Of a stretch of 64,000 nt of DNA, positions 24,310 to 35,800 are shown piece after piece. The DNA comes from Anolis sagrei (lineage: Eukaryota; Chordata; Lepidosauria; Squamata; Anolidae). Under the pieces are notes generated by a model. It worked only from the letters and a program-made list of their open reading frames with translations, did not search any database and was not told the DNA's origin. The position numbers and the translations under genes are program-made. The DNA is taken from the NCBI RefSeq assembly GCF_037176765.1, contig NC_090021.1:62067453-62131452 (forward strand). The letters run 5' to 3'. The first letter of the stretch is position 1; each line of letters opens with the position of its first letter.

Positions 24310-27300
24310 TGTTACCCTTCCATGCCCTGCTCACCACAGAAATCCATCCCTAAATCCAGCTAGCTGAATTTGAAGATGGGATTCAGGAGTCAGATGAGGC
24401 AATGGAGAGTAGCAATAGAACTCAGCCACATATCTGTTGCAGGGCCTCAGTCAACATCACTCTGTAACTTTCCTTCTGATACTGAGCACTTTATAGATTA
24501 TTTTGAATGATTATTGTGTAGGATTCTGCCACATCTTTTGGGGCCGGAAATAAATTTTGACTGATGTAGCAAATAGATGGAGGAGCTTTGAAGACCAACA
24601 AAATGTCTTTTTTGTGGCATTCAAAAAAGTCTTAAAGACTGGATCGTCATCCCTCTGTCGTTGTTATAAATGGGAGAAAGGAAGATGTGTTTTCAAAACT
24701 TATGAGAAATCTTTTAAGATAAGCCAATGTGCAGTGCAGGTCATAATCCATTTATCATTTCTCCTCCTAATGAAAATGCTTCATATGACACTTCATACAA
24801 CGAATTAGAAAAAATGATAGGATACGCAGGATGTTGTTGTACTAGTATCCAGCAATATACAGTAGTTCAAATGTTTCTTTCCTACTAAACAGATTTTTAA
24901 AACCCAATATTTCATTGACATCTTTCTGATGGAAGAAAACCTGTTTAGTATTTTGAAGAAAAGAAAAGACATTTTTTTAGAGAAAAAACTGTAGAAGAAT
25001 GGAAATTCTTTCCTAATGGAAGAAAGGATTGGGACTTACTTACCCACATTGACAACTGTTAATAAACATAGAAAAAGAAAATTCGGGTCTGCAAGCAAAT
25101 CGAACACAGGCCAAAGACCATATAAACTAAAAACAAAAACCATATATAGTGAAAAGCTACAATCCAGCAGTTAGCGATGCTGAAAGCCATAGATTTCAAT
25201 AAGTTCAAGTATGCTTAACTGTGTGTAGGATTGTATCCATATACTGGACTGATTTTAAAAAATCAGTGGTATGAGCTGTTCAAGAGTATGAGACAAAATA
25301 ATATGTAATGTAATGTATGATGTATACATACCAATCCATTTTAGTGTAAATAGCACAGTGTAATGTACTGGCATAGTCTGTTGTTGCTCAGTGGTCCAGT
25401 TCCATTGTAGTGTTGTAGATTTTTTTAAACGTGTTCAGCAAAAAAATAAAGGTGGGGGAGGGGGGGGAAGCACTTGGTTTCAAAGTTTCTTAGATGTTTT
25501 AGAGCAAGAGGACATGTATCGTTTTAACTTTTATCCTCCTGTTTTAATATGGATAACAATTTAAAAAAGATTAAGGTTCAGCTAGCCATTGCAACACAAG
25601 ACACTGTAATTCACTAGCAGTTGCAATCCACACATATTACAGATCTACACAACCACGGCTCTGTTTTGCTTATCATAACTTTAGATGGATTCATACATTT
25701 ACTGGGTTTGCAATTCTTTTTGTGAAACAGAGTACCAGAAGTGTGTTCCACCTCCACTCCATCACCGATACAAACTAGCATCCTGTTCGTGACAGGCATG
25801 GGTGGCACTGCGTGTTACATGTGCATGTGTACTTTTTTGGTCCTTGCAAAAGGAAGTATTCAGTACCTTCTCCCACAAAGCCCCATCACACAATGATGAT
25901 AGGAGGGATAACAGGAACAGCTCTGTTTCCTCAGTCACTGGTCAAGCGCAAGTGGGCAACCAAAATGAGACTGATCAGTGACCAGGGAGACAGAATTGTA
26001 CCTGACTGCTCCAATTGTGGTTGTTGTACACAGAGGAAGCAGCCTTCATTGCCACTGCCTCTCATACATTAGGCTGGTTGTGACATATTTCCCACAAGTG
26101 CAAAGTAGAATTGTGGCCATAATGTCACAAGTGAGGTGGGTGCTCTATGCTGAAGCCTGTATGCATGCAACCCTATTTGATATCTCTTTTTGTTTTCTTT
26201 TTTGAACTGGCTAGAATCACAACAAATGTTTCCTAGCATGGATTGCTCTTTTTCATGTTCCAGCCATGTTGTGGGAGAGGGGTGTATATATGAATTGCTG
26301 GCCAAACTAAATGTGGTGTTGTGTGAATTATAGTTGTGCCATGGGTTGGGTAAAGTAGTAGCCATGCCTAAGCCTTGAGACTGAAAGAGTGGGATGGGGT
26401 ACACATGTCTCCCTCCACCCAATTTTGCAACCCCTGAGTGTCGCCATGCACTCAAATTCTTCACCTGATCTGTTTTTAATTGCTGATTATGCTGGTCTGC
26501 TACATAATTTCCGGGTGTTGAAATTAAGCACTGTGATACATTTAGCAGCACACTAACAACATGGGATTAGGGAGTACATTGTGGTCCTTGTCTCAGGATG
26601 TTGTCCCCCCCCCCCCCCCCCGCTCTCTCAGAGGAAGGAAGGGAGAATTTAACTATTTCTTTCCTTGACAAAAGTCATACGGCTGGTAGAAAGTCAAAGG
26701 AAGTGTTCATAGGCACCAATGGAGGCTTGGAAATGTGCCTCATATTCATGGAAAAGTGATGACAAAGTAAAGGAGAAAGATGCAAACTCCCTTTCCCTGC
26801 CTCAGTCATAAAGGTTCTCTGTGGTTTCTCTTTCCATAACAAAAGCTATGCACGCTAAGAGCATTCGCATGACCCCACATCTAGTTTGGCCTGTAGACTT
26901 CAGAAGGTATTTCACACAACTTTAATCCAATGTTTACATATTTCTTCTACAGGCAGCTTGCAAATGGGACTGATCCAGCCAGGGCAGAGTTGTGGCCTGC
27001 CTCCCTTAAACTTAATTTTGTGTTTTAAACTAGGTTTACACCATCTCTGGACACTGAAACATTAATGTAGCAAATGCAGAACAGTGTACATTTGTTAGGA
27101 AATCTCCTCATAACCTCAGTGACTCTTTTCACAGTTTACGTTATTTTATCTGTTTAGTAAAGCAGTATAGGGGAGGTGGTTCAGTAATGCTAATGTTTAA
27201 CTTGCTTATGTTTTTTTAAAAGAGCAGTTACCTATTTTTATTGACAGTATTTATGTGAGTAACAAACACCAAACCCAAGTACAAATGTATTTAAAGGGAA

Positions 27301-27484
27301 ATAAACATACATGGTCTTTAGAATCTAAGAAAACTTATCCATGTGATTTGCAGTCTCACAGAACTGCATGTTTTATTTGAATAGGTTTGCAATGGAGAGG
27401 TGTGTTAATTTATGTAGTAGGAGATTTTTCTAATCCTACAACACTCTATGTTATGCATCTTACATGTAGGTGATCACACTGTAC
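24310..27484. other. Intergenic or distal 3' UTR, no gene
   Basis: About 3.2 kb of mixed AT-rich sequence. A C-homopolymer lies at 26605-26621. Open frames here are short and resemble no known protein. Confidence 0.45.
26605..26621. repeat. Poly-C run
   Basis: Seventeen C in a row; length may be unreliable in sequencing. Confidence 0.9.
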
Positions 27485-27800
27485 CTGATAAAGGTAAAGG
27501 TAAAGGTTTCCCCTTGACATTAAGTCTAGTCGTGTCCGACTCTGGGGGGTGGTGCTCATCTCCATTTCTAAGCTGAAGAGCTGGTGTTGTCTGTAGACGC
27601 CTCCTAGGTCATGTGGCCAGCATGACTGCATGGAGCGCTCTTACCTTCCCGCCGAAGCGGTGCCTATTGATCTACTCACATTTGCATGTTTTCGAACTGC
27701 TAGTGCAACATCTTCGTAGATGGCTGATTCTCTCACACCAGAAACAACTTGCAGTATATTCTCAATTTGCTTCGGACACAATAATAAAAAAAGCCCGCAC
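27485..27800 (-). mobile_element. Composite of two SINE types
   Basis: 27485-27706 matches the minus-oriented SINE at 13484. At about 27707 it switches to the plus-oriented tail of the other tRNA SINE (GATTCTCTCACACCAGAAAC..) and ends in an A-rich tract (ATAATAAAAAAA). Confidence 0.7.
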
Positions 27801-29035
27801 AACCACTAGTGAGGAAGTTGGAGAGCTGCAGTTCAGCAATATCCTGAGGGTCTCATGATTCCCATATCTGTTCAGGACATTGTTTTTGAAATGGTGTTGA
27901 GTATACCATTAGAAATTACTAGGTGTATGCCAAGATCCAAAATGTAGTTTTCCCAAATGGAATATTTAAAATATATATTTAAAAATGCAGAATTTTGTTT
28001 GATCATATATCTACCTTGCCTTTGAAATTACTCAGAACCTCAGTCTTTGAGCCTGTTCATGTTCCTTTCCAGGAGGAAATCTCCAAGAGGTATAAATGTG
28101 GAGGATTGTGGTCCTTGTAATCTATAAAGGCAAGTTTCCCAAGGTTTTCTTTTAAAATAAAGACATCATGAATCAGTACAGATTCATTGCTGCTTTCCTT
28201 TCATCTGTTAGGGAGGATCTGAGGAAAATGATATGGGTACATATATAAGATCACACCAGATTGATATTTCTCCTTGGAAGGTTATGAGCCATTTTCAATC
28301 GTTTCTGGAGATTTTCCAAGAGTTGCTTTCCAAAGCCGATTTTTTACCTTTAATTTGCATGACAAAAGGAAGATCACTGGGTCTTGGCTTCTTTGCCAGA
28401 GTAGCATTTCAAAGAGCTATGTGGGGAAATCATCAGAATTTCTTTTTGTCATACTGTACAATGTGAAAAGAAACAGACTTTGTCCTTTGCGTTCACAAAA
28501 GTTCATAACCTGGTGTTGCCTAAATGCTGTCAATAAAAATATCAAGCTGTTGAAAATAGGGAACTGGAAGTACAGCCTGGAGACGCGGTGTGATGAAAAT
28601 GTTATAGAATTAATTAATGCATGAAGCAGAACTGCTGCTTTTTCTTGACTTGTTATAAAAAAGCATGGAAGATGTTAATTTAAATGTTGGCAAAAACAAT
28701 TGGAAAGAAAGTTACATGTTATGTCCATGTCTGATTTCATAAGAAAAACATCATTTGCTCTGGTTTCCCTCTCTGACCATGGCATTTTTTATTTGATCAT
28801 GTACCATAATTTATGTCCTTAGATCTGGTGGAATGTACACCTCTTCTATATGGCACCAGGTCAAGAAGGGAGGGAAAAATAACAAACAACTTTTTCTAAT
28901 TTTCTACCTGTAGCAAAGTTTGTATTTTTTGAATTGGAAACTATTTTATTTGTCTTGTTGTCTCAAAATCCAACTTTTGTGTATTACCCTTTTGGAAAAC
29001 ATAAAGTATGAGTTTATGCTGTTTTACAGATTTTA

Positions 29036-29041
29036 AATAAA
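29036..29041 (+). terminator. Candidate distal poly(A) signal for TRIM67
   Basis: An AATAAA hexamer ends a roughly 1.2-kb stretch (27860-29060) that is AT/T-rich and free of recognisable repeats, which resembles the end of a long neural 3' UTR. The distance from the stop codon is 13.3 kb, so the link to TRIM67 is only an inference. Confidence 0.22.
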
Positions 29042-29235
29042 TTCTTATTACACTGCCAACAGATCCGGTGACATGGTGTTGCTCTTTTTTTCGGGTGAAA
29101 AACAATGGCAGTCATATGCATTTCTATACAGGTTCAGCCCGGAATAAAATACTCCATAATGACTCAGGTTAAAGATTATGGGGACCAATCTGCTGGAAAC
29201 CACTGTGGGGGTCTAACCAAGAATTTATTTATTTA

Positions 29236-29771
29236 CCGTATATACCTGAGTATAAGCTGACCCAAATATAAGCCAAGACACCTAATTTTACCACAAAAAA
29301 CTGGGAAAACAAATTGACTCGAGTATAAGCCAAGGGTGGGAAATACAGCAGCTACTGGTAAATTTCAAAATAAAAATAGATACCAATACAATTACATTAA
29401 CTGAGGTATCAGTAGGTTAAATGTTTTGAATATTTACATAAAACTATAATTTAAGAAAGGACAGTCCAACTCTGATTAAACCATTATACTAACCTTCTTT
29501 ATTGTAAATGTGTGTGTGTATCCTTCCAATAATAATAGAGTAAAATAATAAATGCAATAATAATAATAATAATACAGTAAATTAATGGAAATGTGATAAT
29601 AACAGTAATAATAGAGTAAAATAATAAATGTAATAATAATAATAATAATAAAGTAAAATAATAAATGTTATAATAATAATAACAACAGTAAGATAATAAA
29701 TAGCCTTGACACGAGTATAAGCCAACTAAAAAGAAGGCTGAAAAACTAGGCTTATACTCGAGTATGTACAG
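29236..29771. mobile_element. Non-autonomous DNA transposon with CCGTATATAC ends
   Basis: Ends CCGTATATACCTGAGTATAAG and CTTATACTCGAGTATGTACAG are inverted and flanked by TA on both sides. Inside, a unit of about 60 bp built on AATAATAGAGTAAAATAATA repeats three times. No transposase. Confidence 0.7.
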
Positions 29772-29773
29772 TA

Positions 29774-29990
29774 TTTATTTATTTACTTGTCAAAGCGGTT
29801 TCCAACATATATATGGCAAAATTCAATGCATCACATACATAAAAACCCAATATAAAATAATAACATGCAACTATCAATTAAATCATGAAAACACAATGAC
29901 ATTTAAACATTAAATTTGGAGTTAAAAACATATTAATATAAATATTAAAATCACATAATCCAACAATCCTAGTCCAGGGCCATTCCAAAT
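29774..29990 (-). mobile_element. LINE 3' tail (L2/CR1-like)
   Basis: TTTATTTATTTACTTGTCAA followed by GCGGTTTCCAACATATATAT is a reversed LINE tail. Its 5' limit is uncertain. Confidence 0.45.
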
Positions 29991-30550
29991 CTCAATATCT
30001 ATTTCACATAATCTTGAACATTCCTTGTATTGCTTACTGGCCAAAAGAATGAGTGATTCATTCAGGACCAAGACATGTAGCCCATGACAGATTGCTTACA
30101 ACAACTACTCTAAGACATGCAAAGTCCTCCCTTAATACATTCAATAAAAATATATCCCTACTATTGATTGAAAGCTATAAGCTATGAAACCTCAGTTCAG
30201 AGAAATTCACCACGGAAGAGGCATCACATTATTGTCTATGATTCTGTCAGTATAGAAAAGTAAATTGTTCCAGTGTCTGCCCTTGTGCCTAATCTTGGTC
30301 GTTAAATATCAGCAAAAGGATGGCACACAAGGATGCTTCCAAATGGGGTAGGGAGTAAAACATTAAATAAAAACAGAAACAAATGAAAAATAGACTAAAA
30401 CAATGGCCAACCTCCTATATGGGATTTAAGTATATGTATGCACTATAGTTCTAATGCTACACAATGAATCCCAAATCAACACACCATTTTCACTTACTAG
30501 GACACAGTTGTTGTAATCAATCGCCTGTTCTCCTGTTGCTCTGGAAAGAG
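29991..30550. other. Intergenic, nothing clearly supported
   Basis: May continue the upstream LINE remnant, but no motif confirms it. Confidence 0.35.
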
Positions 30551-30551
30551 C

Positions 30552-30790
30552 TGGCTGTTTATTTATTTATTTATTTTACAGTACTTACATTATTTATTTA
30601 TTTACTGTACTTGTATACTGCCTTTCTCAGCCAATCGGCAACTCAAGGCGGTTTCCAACAAAACAGTACACATAATATTATAAAACAAGTTAAAACATTA
30701 AAACAATATAAAACAACAATAATAATAACAACATCCCTTCTCACCCCTAAAGGGACTCAGGGCAGATCACAGAATGCATATATAGCAAAA
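30552..30790 (-). mobile_element. Two stacked LINE 3' tails
   Basis: 30552-30720 reads CTTTCTCAGCCAATCGGCAA and CTCAAGGCGGTTTCCAACAA; 30735-30790 reads CTTCTCACCCCTAAAGGGAC, CAGGGCAGATCAC. Both are reversed L2-type tails. Confidence 0.6.
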
Positions 30791-31169
30791 AAATCCAATG
30801 CCAATTATACAGTGACAAGACAGACAACAGATAGTTATCTATCTATAGGCTTTTTCTCATCATTCAGCATCTTTGGAGGCTGTGCTTGGTTCCAGCCACA
30901 TGGGGGCAATGTTACTCCATCTCCTTGCTGAAGAGCTTTCTTTGTTTGTAAACGTTTCTTATTAAAAGAAAATTATGCAGTGGGTTATTAGGTACTGGTA
31001 GTCTAAAAATAGTGCAGAACTCTAATTTTCAGTTTCAGTATGACTCCCAATATTCGTGGGGCATATATTCTGGGCCTTCCCATGGATAGATGAAAGCACT
31101 GGTCATAGCCAAAATAAGAGTGTTTGTTATTCCCTACCATCACCTCCTGCCCTATGGAGGGGAGAGTAA

Positions 31170-32215
31170 TGGAAGTAATAATAATAACTTTATTTGGATA
31201 TCCCGCCTCCATCTCCCTGAAGGGACTCGGGGCAGCTTACACATGGGAAAAAATGTCCACAAAACATCAAAGCAAAACAATCTATTAAAACAAAAAGTGA
31301 TTACAATAAAACATAGCAAAGAATAACAATCAGATAAAAACACAGTCACTTCATTACACTAGAGAAAAAATCCACTTAAAATCTGATTTTTGCCTCCTGC
31401 AGACTTCTGGGGTTTGTAGTTAACTGAGGCTGTTAAAGGTTCCTTCCTAAACTACAAACCCCAGAATTCTGCGGGAGGCAGAAACTAGATTTTAAGTGGA
31501 TTTTTTCTCTAGTGTGAGGGTATAAAACAACAATGCACAAAAAAAATCAATAACCATAATACTAAGATGGGCATGATCAGACTATAAAAAGGACCGGGCA
31601 TGGGATAATGCAAAACAGCACTGCACAGAGTTTGGGATTTGGAAGAAGTACAGAAAACAAAGTATTATCTGGAAAACTAGGGACTGGGCATTTGTAAGTA
31701 TGGACTGGTCTTTCTCAAATGTTTGTTGGAACATCCAGGTTTTCAGATCCCCACAAAAGGAGGCCAGTGTAGGGAATTGCCTAACCCAGGTATTCCAAAG
31801 TTGGGGGGCTACCACCGAGAAGGCCCTATCGCTCGTCCCTACCAACTGTGCATGTGACAGTTTTGGGAAATGAGGGCTTCCCTAGCAGATCTTAGAACCT
31901 GAGCCAGTTCATTGGAGGAGATGTGGTCACGAAGATAAGTGGGGCCCAAACCATTCAGGGCTTTGTAAGTCATAACCTGCACATTGAATTAGGACCGGAA
32001 ACTTATTGGCAGCCAGCGGAGCTGCTTTAATTGGGGCATTGTGCATTCCCTATAATTAGCTCCAGTCAGAATCCTGGCTGCCGACCTTTGTACTAATTGC
32101 AGTTTCCGGGCCATCTTCAAAGGCAGCCCCATGTAGAGTGTGTTGCAGTAATTCAATTTGGACGTAACCAAGGCATGGACCACTCTTGCGAAGTCAGACT
32201 TCTCAAGGTACAGTT
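31170..32215 (-). mobile_element. L2 LINE 3' third, split by a MITE
   Basis: The minus strand reads SKLNYCNTLYMGLPLKMARK, LQLVQRSAARILTGANYREC, QLKQLRWLPISF, then [12 protein letters not shown] and LASFCGDLKTWMFQQTF, and a tail with CTGCCCCGAGTCCCTTCAGG. Broken by several frame changes and by the insertion at 31357-31514. Confidence 0.85.
31357..31514. mobile_element. Palindromic MITE inside L2
   Basis: Arms CACTAGAGAAAAAATCCACT.. and AGTGGATTTTTTCTCTAGTG form a 28-bp perfect terminal inverted repeat. Inner arms TCTGGGGTTTGTAGTT and AACTACAAACCCCAGA pair as well. It interrupts the L2 copy, so it is younger. Confidence 0.8.
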
Positions 32216-32601
32216 ACAGCTGGCACACAAGCTTTAACTGTGCAAAGGCTCTCCCGGAAGTTTCTCAGGTTTCACAGATACAAGGGTTTTATTGTACAGA
32301 GCTCATGAGAAAGAACTGATAAGTCAAAGGAGTAACGGGCCTAATCTAGCAGAAAACTCTCTTGGGCAAACCACATGAATTTCAATGGGGCTTGAGGGGA
32401 AGCTCTTTCTATGGAATAAATCTGTAGACTTCGATTCAGCTTGAATACACATACTGATGAAAGGAGCGCTGCAAAAAGATTCAGGGGAAATCTTCAGTGG
32501 CTGTAGCCAATTATATTCCGGCTTCTGGTCTTCCAGTGATGTGATGTAGCAAGAAAGGAATTAAAATCCAATGACACAACAATGTTTATTTTCAGCTGCA
32601 T

Positions 32602-32607
32602 TTTATT
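32602..32607 (-). terminator. C1orf131 poly(A) signal
   Basis: The minus strand reads AATAAA here, about 145 bp after the stop codon. A second AATAAA lies at 32585-32590. Either would give a short 3' UTR. Confidence 0.55.
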
Positions 32608-32751
32608 AAATACAAAACTGAGGACTCCACCAAAATCCATGCATTAAAAAAATTAAAATAGGTGTCTTTTTAGAAAACAGATAAATACTTTTAAAAAGTT
32701 TGACCACAAAGTTCATGTGTCTAGTTTTCAATTCAGCTTCGTGCAACAATG

Positions 32752-32878
32752 TCATTTAACCACTTTGGAAGACTTGATTTTCTTTATGTCAGAGCTACGA
32801 AGAATCAGGGTCCCATTTTTAAATGTTCCAACTTGCCCTGTAGGCACTATGCTCTGCTTTGCCTTCTTCTTAGGTTTA
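32752..32878 (-). CDS. C1orf131: C1orf131 coding exon 7 with stop
   Basis: The acceptor is TTAAAAACAG. The exon encodes (S)[17 protein letters not shown] then [24 protein letters not shown] and TGA at 32754-32752. FKNGTLIL and DIKKI...SSKV match the human C-terminus. Confidence 0.95.
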
Positions 32879-35800
32879 CTGTTTTTAAAAGAAAATGAAA
32901 AATAGTGTCATGAAGCGCTAAAACAACAAACATTTCACGTCACTCACTACAAAACGGTATCAACAATCACATTGGGCATGTCTGAAGAAGCTTTATAGTT
33001 TCCAACCCAAACTGTTGTTGTTGCCGTTAATATTATTACCATGTATTTATATTTATTTATTTATTTATTTATTTATTTACTGTGCTTATAGACCGCTGTT
33101 CTCAGCCCAGGGGCGATTTATAGCCTTCCTTTTCCCAGTCTGGGTCTCAAGACAGAAACTGCTTTAAATTTCATATACAAAATGTGAAACACAAGCAAAT
33201 TAACAGCAGAATTAAAACAATAACAACAAAAAGAGAGCAGATTATAAAGAAATCCCCCAGACAAACAATCCATTTTCAAAAATCTGTCAAAGCAAAAAAG
33301 GTCTTCAGCGTCTCCATGAATGGGAAGCCAGGAGGGCGGCAGTGTAACTTCACTAGGAAGAGAATTTCAGAGCCTAAGGGCCCTTCCAGATAGAACCTAT
33401 ATCCCAGGGTACGATCCCAGGTTTTCTGTTTATCCCAGATTATCTGGCAGTGCAGATCCCAGGTTTAAAGCAGAAAGCCTGGGATCAGATCTTGGGATAT
33501 AGGGTCTGTCTAGATGGGCCTTAAGAAAAGCCACCAAAAAGGCTCTCTTTCATTTTCCTATTGGAAAATGTACCTATGAAGGTGATAAGACAGAGAAGGG
33601 CCTCTCCAGATGCTATTAAAACACAGGCAGACTGATGTGATCCTTCAAATAATGTGGATATGAGTTGTGTAGAGCTTTATAGGTCATAGCCAGCACTTTG
33701 AATTGTATCTGGAAATAGACTAGTAGCCAGTGGAGTAACTGAACCAAGTTATGTGTTCCTTGTAGAAAGCTAAAGTAAACAAACTTACAGTTGCTTCACA
33801 AGCAAAAGTAAAAACAAATCCAGTTTGCTAATATTTCTTAATAGTAGTCAGCTTACCTCCCTTCGTGCCCCTTTTTCTTCCTTTTCTTGAGAAAAATTGG
33901 TTTCTTTTCCTGTTAATAAAGAGCAATAAGAATACTTTAATGCAGCAACAGGTAGCATGTAGGCCTTCTCTCTCTCCTGTCAGTGGTCCTTGAACCATTC
34001 TAAAACATCAATTCCCCACCAAAAAGTTTTGTTTTCTTTTGTTTGAAGAGAAGAAAACTGCAATTCCTGGGCAGCTTTTTAAAAACAAGGTGAGGGACGT
34101 CTAACTATCTCTGTTTTTATTTCAGGGGAAATAAGTTATACAAACCATTATGCTTTCTCCCTTCTTGGCTTCCTTCTTTTGTTTAATTTTCTCTTGAAGA
34201 ATCTTGTAGTTCAGATATTCTTTTTTAGGAGGCTGCAATAGTCATAATAATAATAATAATAATAATAGTAACAAAAATTAAAAAAATCACAGTCCTAGAT
34301 ACTTGGAAAGTGTCCGACGTGTGATCCAATACAACAGCCAGCAGAGTGATCTTGTTTGCTGTGGACTCACCTTGTTGTGTTTCAAATAATGATAATAATA
34401 ATAAACTTTATTTACCGTATATTCCGGGGTATAAAACGACTGGGGCTATAAGATGACCCTACAATTTTAGCAACCAAATTGAGAGTTGGGGATAAACTCA
34501 CCGTTTAAGATGACTCCCCAAACCAGGCGCTTCTCAGGCTGCTCTCCTCCTTCGTGTGCAGGCCTCATGCGAAGTGCCTCTTCTCCCACGAGACAACGTC
34601 TCGCGGAAGAGGCACTTCTCGCGAGGCATGGACAGGAAGGAGAGTGGCCTGAGCAGTGCGGGAAGTAGCCCAGGGGCTCGGTCGCCAAAAAGGAGAGGCC
34701 TGGGCCTCTGCAAGGAAGGCAGCCAGGAAGGATGGGGAGCCTGCCTGGGAGGCCACCATGAGCCAAGGTGGTGGAGGAGGAGGAGGAGGAGGGGAGCCCG
34801 AGGCCAAGGCAGCCATATTAAGTAATTTTATTATTATTTTAATTTTATACCTGGCGTACTAGACGACCCCCAAAATTTTATAAGGTTTTACATGCCTAAA
34901 AAGTCGTCTAGTACCCCGGAATATACGGTATACCCCACCACCATCTCTCCAAAAGGGACTCAGGGCGGCTAACATGAGGCTAAGCCTGAAAAAGCAATAC
35001 AGCAAAATAAAATACAAAACAACAAAAAATTGCATAATAGGTTGAAAACAGCTTTTTTACCGACTTTTCCAAAATATGTAAATAAAGGCTTTGGATCTTG
35101 CCAGGCTAAAATGTAAAGCAACAATGGAGAATGGTATACCCTTTTCTTCCATAATGTTTGTCTAGATTTCATACACTTTCATTTAAATACTAGCATATAT
35201 ATTTGGTGTTGGTCGAGTTTGCACTTTCTTTGTGGCTCTTTCTTTTCTTTCTCGCTTTCCCTCATATGCCTTTCCCTACTTTCCAACTTACACCCTCCCC
35301 TTCCTTCCGTTCTCTTCTTTTGTCTTCCCTTCTTTTTTGTTTTAGTCCTCTTTGACCCTTCCTGAAAGAGTTATCATGGGAAAAGGTATCTCAACTGAAG
35401 CTTTCTCACCAGTCCTTGTTTCCAAAACAAGCCAAATCCAAATTAAGAACAAACCTTCAGAACCTATCTTGTTCGTAACTTGGGAATTGCCTGTACATAC
35501 TTTGGTGACGAAATCAGTGTTGCAATGCAATTTGTGGAGTCAGAAGGAACTGCAATGCAAAAGTTATCAGAAGTGATTATCAGCTTAGCAGTGACCATTC
35601 ACAAAGCAGCAGCTGGTATTTGTGTATGTTTCTGTTACCACCCAACTATTGCTGATGAGGGAACACTCATCAGCTGCCTGCACGTTTTGCATTTCCGTTC
35701 TTTCTGAGTGACCGATTACAATCTCTCACCCACTTATCTCTGATATGAGCATCTGTATAATAATCTATCAGCTGATTTAACACTCTGACTTGCAACCTGG

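Noticed and set aside
26069-26551. 160-codon minus-strand frame
   Set aside because: No recognisable domain, ordinary composition and no flanking signals; probably chance.
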